From: Lasioglossum baleicum
Lineage: Eukaryota; Arthropoda; Insecta; Hymenoptera; Halictidae
NCBI RefSeq assembly: GCF_051020765.1
Contig: NW_027469212.1
Coordinates: forward strand, 62,001-126,000
Length of the DNA: 64,000 nucleotides
Direction: 5' to 3'
Shown: positions 57,011-64,000 of the stretch, one piece after another
Position numbering within the stretch: the first letter of the stretch is position 1
How the letters are laid out: the number at the start of each line of letters is the position of its first letter
Made by a program: the position numbers and the translations under genes
The notes under the pieces: model-generated
The model's database searches: none
What the model was told of the DNA's origin: nothing
What the model saw: the letters and a program-made list of their open reading frames with translations, nothing else

Positions 57011-59222
57011 TACCGCATAGCGCATAACGCATAACGCTTAACGATTAACGCATAACGCATAACGCATATCGCATAACGCTTAACGCATTACGCATAACGC
57101 ATAACGCATAACGCATAACGCATAACGCATAACGCATAACGCATAACGCATAACGCATAACGCATAACGCATAACGCATAACGCATAACGCATAACGCAT
57201 AACGCATAACGCATAACGCATAACGCATAGCTCATAACGCATAACGCATAACGCATAACGCATAACGAATAACGCATAACGCATAACGCATAACGCATAA
57301 CGCATAACGCATAACGCATAACGCATAACGCATAACGCATAACGCATAACGCATAACGCATAACGCGTAACGCGTAACGCATAACGCATAACGCATAACG
57401 CGTAACGCATAGCTCATAACGCATAACGCATAACGCATAACGCATAACGCGTAACGCATAACGCATAACGCATAACGCATAACGCATAACGCATAACGCA
57501 TAACGAATAACGCATAACGCATAACGCATAACGCATAACGCATAACGCATAACGCATAACGCATAACGCATAACGCATAACGCATAACGCATAACGCATA
57601 ACGCATAACGCATAACGCATAACGCATAACGCATAACGCATAACGCATAACGCATAACGCATAACGCATAGCGCATAACGCATAACGCATAACGCATAAC
57701 GCATAACGCATAACGCATAGCTCATAACGCATAACGCATAACGCATAACGCATAACGAATAACGCATAACGCATAACACATAACGCATAACGCATAACGC
57801 ATAACGCATAACGCATATCGCATAACGCATAACGCATAACGCATAACGCATATCGCATAACGCATAACGCATAACGCATAACGCATAACGCATAACGCAT
57901 AACGCATAACGCATATCGCATAACGCATAACGCGTAACGCATAGCTCATAACGCATAACGCATAACGCATAACGCATAACGCGTAACGCATAACGCATAA
58001 CGCATAACGCATAAAGCATAACGCATAACGCATAACGCATAACGCATAAAGCATAACGCATAACGCATAACGCATAACGCGTAACGCATAACGCATAACG
58101 CATAACGCATAAAGCATAACGCATAACGCATAACGCATAGCCCATAACGCATAACGCACAACGCACAACGCACAACGCACAACGCACAACGCAGAACGCA
58201 TAACGCATAACGCATAACGCATAACGCATAACGCATAACGCATAACGCATAACGCATAACGCATAACACATAACGCATAACGCATAACGCATAACGCATA
58301 ACGCACAACGCACAACGCACAACGCACAACGCACAACGCATAACGCATAACGCATACAGCATAACGCATAACGCATGACGCATAACGCATAACGCATAAC
58401 GCATAACGCATAACGCATAACGCATAACGCATAACGCATAACGCATAACGCATAACGCATGACGCATAACGCATAACGCATAGCCCATAACGCATAACGC
58501 ACAACGCACAACGCACAACGCACAACGCACAACGCACAACGCAGAACGCATAACGCATAACGCATAACGCATAACGCATAACGCATAACGCATAACGCAT
58601 AACGCATAACGCATAACGCATAACGCATAACGCATAACGCATAACGCATAACGCATAACGCATAACGCATAACGCATAACGCATAACGCATAACGCATAA
58701 CGCATAACGCATAACGCATAACGCATAACGCATAACGCATAACGCATAACGCATAACGCATAACGCATAACGCATAACGCATAACGCATAACGCATAACG
58801 CATAACGCATAACGCATAACGCATAACGCATAACGCATAGCCCATAACGCATAACGCATAACGCATAACGCATAACGCATAACGCATAACGCATAACGCA
58901 TAACGCATAACGCATAACGCATAACGCATAACGCATAACGCATAACGCATAACGCATAACGCATAACGCATAACGCATAACGCATAACGCATAACGCATA
59001 ACGCATAACGCATAACGCATAACGCATAACGCATAACGCATAACGCATAACGCATAACGCATATCGCATAACGCATAACGCATAACGCATAACGCATAAC
59101 GAATAACGCATATCGCATAACGCATAACGCATAACGCATAACGCATAACGCATAACGCATAACGCATTACGCATAACGCATAACGCATAACGCATAACGC
59201 ATAACGCATAACGAATAACGCA
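57011..59222. repeat. HOR copy E2 (2,212 bp)
   Basis: It runs marker to marker. Landmark order matches E3 along its full length: atagctc near 57230, ataacga, gtaacgc pair, atagctc near 57405, atagcgc near 57667, atagctc near 57717, ataacac near 57775, three atatcgc, then the shared 3' part. It lacks the atagccc plus eight-unit acaacgc block that E3 has near 61071, which accounts for most of the 126-bp length difference. Confidence 0.78.
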
Positions 59223-61560
59223 TACCGCATAGCGCATAACGCATAACGCTTAACGATTAACGCATAACGCATAACGCATATCGCATAACGCTTAACGCAT
59301 TACGCATAACGCATAACGCATAACGCATAACGCATAACGCATAACGCATAACGCATAACGCATAACGCATAACGCATAACGCATAACGCATAACGCATAA
59401 CGCATAACGCATAACGCATAACGCATAACGCATAACGCATAGCTCATAACGCATAACGCATAACGCATAACGCATAACGAATAACGCATAACGCATAACG
59501 CATAACGCATAACGCATAACGCATAACGCATAACGCATAACGCATAACGCATAACGCATAACGCATAACGCATAACGCGTAACGCGTAACGCATAACGCA
59601 TAACGCATAACGCGTAACGCATAGCTCATAACGCATAACGCATAACGCATAACGCATAACGCGTAACGCATAACGCATAACGCATAACGCATAACGCATA
59701 ACGCATAACGCATAACGAATAACGCATAACGCATAACGCATAACGCATAACGCATAACGCATAACGCATAACGCATAACGCATAACGCATAACGCATAAC
59801 GCATAACGCATAACGCATAACGCATAACGCATAACGCATAACGCATAACGCATAACGCATAACGCATAACGCATAACGCATAGCGCATAACGCATAACGC
59901 ATAACGCATAACGCATAACGCATAACGCATAGCTCATAACGCATAACGCATAACGCATAACGCATAACGAATAACGCATAACGCATAACACATAACGCAT
60001 AACGCATAACGCATAACGCATAACGCATATCGCATAACGCATAACGCATAACGCATAACGCATATCGCATAACGCATAACGCATAACGCATAACGCATAA
60101 CGCATAACGCATAACGCATAACGCATATCGCATAACGCATAACGCGTAACGCATAGCTCATAACGCATAACGCATAACGCATAACGCATAACGCGTAACG
60201 CATAACGCATAACGCATAACGCATAAAGCATAACGCATAACGCATAACGCATAACGCATAAAGCATAACGCATAACGCATAACGCATAACGCGTAACGCA
60301 TAACGCATAACGCATAACGCATAAAGCATAACGCATAACGCATAACGCATAGCCCATAACGCATAACGCACAACGCACAACGCACAACGCACAACGCACA
60401 ACGCAGAACGCATAACGCATAACGCATAACGCATAACGCATAACGCATAACGCATAACGCATAACGCATAACGCATAACACATAACGCATAACGCATAAC
60501 GCATAACGCATAACGCACAACGCACAACGCACAACGCACAACGCACAACGCATAACGCATAACGCATACAGCATAACGCATAACGCATGACGCATAACGC
60601 ATAACGCATAACGCATAACGCATAACGCATAACGCATAACGCATAACGCATAACGCATAACGCATAACGCATGACGCATAACGCATAACGCATAGCCCAT
60701 AACGCATAACGCACAACGCACAACGCACAACGCACAACGCACAACGCAGAACGCATAACGCATAACGCATAACGCATAACGCATAACGCATAACGCATAA
60801 CGCATAACGCATAACGCATAACGCATAACGCATAACGCATAACGCATAACGCATAACGCATAACGCATAACGCATAACGCATAACGCATAACGCATAACG
60901 CATAACGCATAACGCATAACGCATAACGCATAACGCATAACGCATAACGCATAACGCATAACGCATAACGCATAACGCATAACGCATAACGCATAACGCA
61001 TAACGCATAACGCATAACGCATAACGCATAACGCATAACGCATAACGCATAACGCATAACGCATAACGCATAGCCCATAACGCATAACGCACAACGCACA
61101 ACGCACAACGCACAACGCACAACGCACAACGCACAACGCACAACGCATAACGCATAACGCATAACGCATAACGCATAACGCATAGCCCATAACGCATAAC
61201 GCATAACGCATAACGCATAACGCATAACGCATAACGCATAACGCATAACGCATAACGCATAACGCATAACGCATAACGCATAACGCATAACGCATAACGC
61301 ATAACGCATAACGCATAACGCATAACGCATAACGCATAACGCATAACGCATAACGCATAACGCATAACGCATAACGCATAACGCATAACGCATAACGCAT
61401 ATCGCATAACGCATAACGCATAACGCATAACGCATAACGAATAACGCATATCGCATAACGCATAACGCATAACGCATAACGCATAACGCATAACGCATAA
61501 CGCATTACGCATAACGCATAACGCATAACGCATAACGCATAACGCATAACGAATAACGCA
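59223..61560. repeat. HOR copy E3 (2,338 bp)
   Basis: It runs marker to marker. It is very close to E2 in variant order and spacing, with an additional atagccc / eight-unit acaacgc block at 61071-61183 (112 bp between the two atagccc). That block has the same spacing in E1, so E2 probably lost it or E1 and E3 share a more recent ancestor there. Confidence 0.78.
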
Positions 61561-63632
61561 TACCGCATAGCGCATAACGCATAACGCTTAACGATTAACG
61601 CATAACGCATAACGCATATCGCATAACGCTTAACGCATTACGCATAACGCATAACGCATAACGCATAACGCATAACGCATAACGCATAACGCATAACGCA
61701 TAACGCATAACGCATAACGCATAACGCATAACGCATAACGCATAACGCATAACGCATAACGCATAACGCATAACGCATAACGCATAGCTCATAACGCATA
61801 ACGCATAACGCATAACGCATAACGAATAACGCATAACGCATAACGCATAACGCATAACGCATAACGCATAACGCATAACGCATAACGCATAACGCATAAC
61901 GCATAACGCATAACGCATAACGCGTAACGCGTAACGCATAACGCATAACGCATAACGCGTAACGCATAGCTCATAACGCATAACGCATAACGCATAACGC
62001 ATAACGCGTAACGCATAACGCATAACGCATAACGCATAACGCATAACGCATAACGCATAACGAATAACGCATAACGCATAACGCATAACGCATAACGCAT
62101 AACGCATAACGCATAACGCATAACGCATAACGCATAACGCATAACGCATAACGCATAACGCATAACGCATAACGCATAACGCATAACGCATAACGCATAA
62201 CGCATAACGCATAACGCATAGCGCATAACGCATAACGCATAACGCATAACGCATAACGCATAACGCATAGCTCATAACGCATAACGCATAACGCATAACG
62301 CATAACGAATAACGCATAACGCATAACACATAACGCATAACGCATAACGCATAACGCATAACGCATAACGCATAACGCATAACGCATAACGCATAACGCA
62401 TAACGCATAACGCATAACGCGTAACGCGTAACGCATAACGCATAACGCATAACGCATAACGCATAACGCATAACGCATAACGCATAACGCATAACGCACA
62501 ACGCACAACGCACAACGCACAACGCACAACGCACAACGCATAACGCATAACGCATACAGCATAACGCATAACGCATGACGCATAACGCATAACGCATAAC
62601 GCATAACGCATAACGCATAACGCATAACGCATAACGCATAACGCATAACGCATGACGCATAACGCATAACGCATAGCCCATAACGCATAACGCACAACGC
62701 ACAACGCACAACGCACAACGCACAACGCAGAACGCATAACGCATAACGCATAACGCATAACGCATAACGCATAACGCATAACGCATAACGCATAACGCAT
62801 AACGCATAACGCATAACGCATAACGCATAACGCATAACGCATAACGCATAACGCATAACGCATAACGCATAACGCATAACGCATAACGCATAACGCATAA
62901 CGCATAACGCATAACGCATAACGCATAACGCATAACGCATAACGCATAACGCATAACGCATAACGCATAACGCATAACGCATAACGCATAACGCATAACG
63001 CATGACGCATAGCCCATAACGCATAACGCACAACGCACAACGCACAACGCACAACGCACAACGCACAACGCACAACGCACAACGCACAACGCACAACGCA
63101 CAACGCATAACGCATAACGCATAACGCATAACGCATAACGCATAGCCCATAACGCATAACGCACAACGCACAACGCACAACGCACAACGCACAACGCACA
63201 ACGCAGAACGCAGAACGCATAACGCATAACGCATAACGCATAACGCATAACGCATAACGCATAACGCATAACGCATAACGCATAACGCATAACGCATAAC
63301 GCATAACGCATAACGCATAACGCATAACGCATAACGCATAACGCATAACGCATAACGCATAACGCATATCGCATAACGCATAACGCATAACGCATAACGA
63401 ATAACGCATATCGCATAACGCATAACGCATAACGCATAACGCATAACGCATAACGCATAACGCATAACGCATAACGCGTAACGCGTAACGCGTAACGCGT
63501 AACGCGTAACGCGTAACGCGTAACGCATAACGCATAACGCATAACGCATAACGCATAACGCATAACGCATTACGCATAACGCATAACGCATAACGCATAA
63601 CGCATAACGCATAACGCATAACGAATAACGCA
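61561..63632. repeat. HOR copy E4 (2,072 bp), mosaic
   Basis: Its 5' part matches E2 and E3 (atagctc, ataacga, gtaacgc pair, atagctc, atagcgc, atagctc, ataacac near 62328). It then skips the atatcgc/ataaagc section and resumes at the acaacgc/atacagc/atgacgc part. Its 3' end has an eleven-unit acaacgc run, a double cagaacg near 63203 and a seven-unit gtaacgc run ending near 63525, as in subarray D. This is a junction between two HOR types. Confidence 0.7.
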
Positions 63633-64000
63633 TACCGCATAGCGCATAACGCATAACGCTTAACGATTAACGCATAACGCATAACGCATATCGCATAACG
63701 CTTAACGCATTACGCATAACGCGTAACGCATAACGCTTAACGCATTACGCATAACGCGTAACGCATAACGCATAACGCATAACGCATAACGCATAACGCA
63801 TAACGCATAACGCATAACGCATAACGCATAACGCATAACGCATAACGCATAACGCGTAACGCATAACGCATAACGCATAACGCATAACGCATAACGCATA
63901 ACGCATAACGCATAACGCATAACGCATAACGCATAACGCATAACGCATAACGCATAACGCATAAAGCATAACGCATAACGCATAACGCATAACGCATAAC
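63633..64000. repeat. Partial HOR copy at the window edge
   Basis: It starts with the taccgcatagcgc marker and the doubled cttaacgcattacg / cgtaacg group typical of subarray D, then standard monomers to the end. It is cut off by the window. Confidence 0.7.

Larger units (their letters stand above)
1938..62732. repeat. Dispersed composite HOR module (catgacg ... atagccc ... acaacgc run ... cagaacg), 18 copies
   Basis: An 80-100 bp ordered group of variants recurs within this span: catgacgcataacg, then atagccc about 20 bp later, two standard monomers, a run of about five or six caacgca, and usually a closing cagaacgca. Starts are at 1938, 7664, 10951, 13416, 15306, 17014, 17756, 19233, 21900, 33191, 33527, 39245, 42094, 42444, 55630, 58458, 60670 and 62651. 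It is absent from about 22-33 kb and 43-55 kb. A related form without the leading catgacg group occurs near 40122, 43153, 45115, 47371 and 50150. The feature span covers the first to the last copy and is not continuous. Confidence 0.8.
38851..64000. repeat. 7-bp satellite array, right arm
   Basis: The same ATAACGC heptamer resumes directly after the retrotransposon and runs to the last base, so the right edge is outside the window. With the element and one target copy removed, the marker at 31422 and the marker at 43623 are 7,288 bp apart, which is 1041 units plus one base. The extra base is explained by the aatcttataa unit at 43091. The array therefore continues in register through the insertion. 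No gene or RNA is visible. Confidence 0.98.

Noticed and set aside
1230..63997. Very long minus-strand open frames encoding a seven-residue repeat (MRYALCV), up to about 2,500 codons
   Set aside because: The minus-strand heptamer contains no stop codon and, since 7 is not divisible by 3, all three frames give the same repeat. Overlapping frames with the same product, no non-repeat domain and no codon-position bias show that these are satellite artefacts, not genes.
1..64000. Telomeric repeat array
   Set aside because: The unit (GCGTTAT) is not one of the insect telomere motifs I know, has low G content on either strand, is full of ordered variants and HORs, and neither array end is visible in the window. 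A subtelomeric position is still possible.

Overview
This window is almost entirely satellite DNA. About 59.1 kb of the 64 kb is a tandem array of a 7-bp monomer, ATAACGC on the + strand (GCGTTAT on the - strand), or roughly 8,400 copies. The array runs off both ends, so its true size is unknown. It is interrupted once, at 33943-38850, by a complete Ty1/copia-type LTR retrotransposon in minus orientation. No host gene, rRNA, tRNA, CRISPR array or bacterial-type feature is visible. The retrotransposon class, its AT-rich coding style and a large heterochromatin-type satellite point to a eukaryote. The copia family resembles those of arthropods, and an insect is my best guess, but the sequence does not fix the species.

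The satellite is not a plain run of one heptamer. Single-base monomer variants (acaacgc, gtaacgc, agaacgc, atacagc, ataaagc, ataaggc, ataacga, atatcgc, atgacgc, attacgc, ataccgc, atagcgc, atagccc, atagctc, ttaacgc) occur in fixed orders that recur at kilobase distances. This is higher-order repeat (HOR) structure. I divide the array by recurrent landmark strings. Subarray A is about 1-16245 and is marked by cgcatgacgctta followed by cggataacgcttgacg. Subarray B is 16246-31421 and is marked by taccgcatagcgc followed by cttaacgattaacg; both marker families interleave at 16.2-20.2 kb. Subarray C is 31422-43622 and carries the retrotransposon. Subarray D is 43623-54126; its first part carries a distinctive one-base-longer unit containing aatcttataa. 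Subarray E is 54127-63632 and consists of four clearly related HOR copies of 2.1-2.9 kb. The 7-bp register is kept almost perfectly over tens of kilobases. The one clear exception is 9364-11460, where more than 30 small indels are packed into 2.1 kb; this looks like poor consensus sequence rather than biology.

The retrotransposon is 4,908 bp, with two 311-bp LTRs that I read as identical, TGTTGA/TCAACA inverted termini, a perfect 5-bp target-site duplication (CGCAT), a primer-binding site, a polypurine tract, and one uninterrupted Gag-Pol frame of 1,392 codons from the first in-frame ATG. All expected motifs are present (Gag zinc knuckle, DSG protease, HHCC and DD35E integrase, FVDD reverse transcriptase, RNase H). 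It is a very recent and potentially active insertion into the satellite.

The many long open frames on the minus strand outside the retrotransposon are artefacts. The minus-strand heptamer has no stop in any frame and reads as the same seven-residue repeat in all three frames. I did not find a new multi-gene system. The points most worth following are the HOR architecture of a 7-bp satellite, its strict register, its retained CpGs, and the fresh copia insertion.
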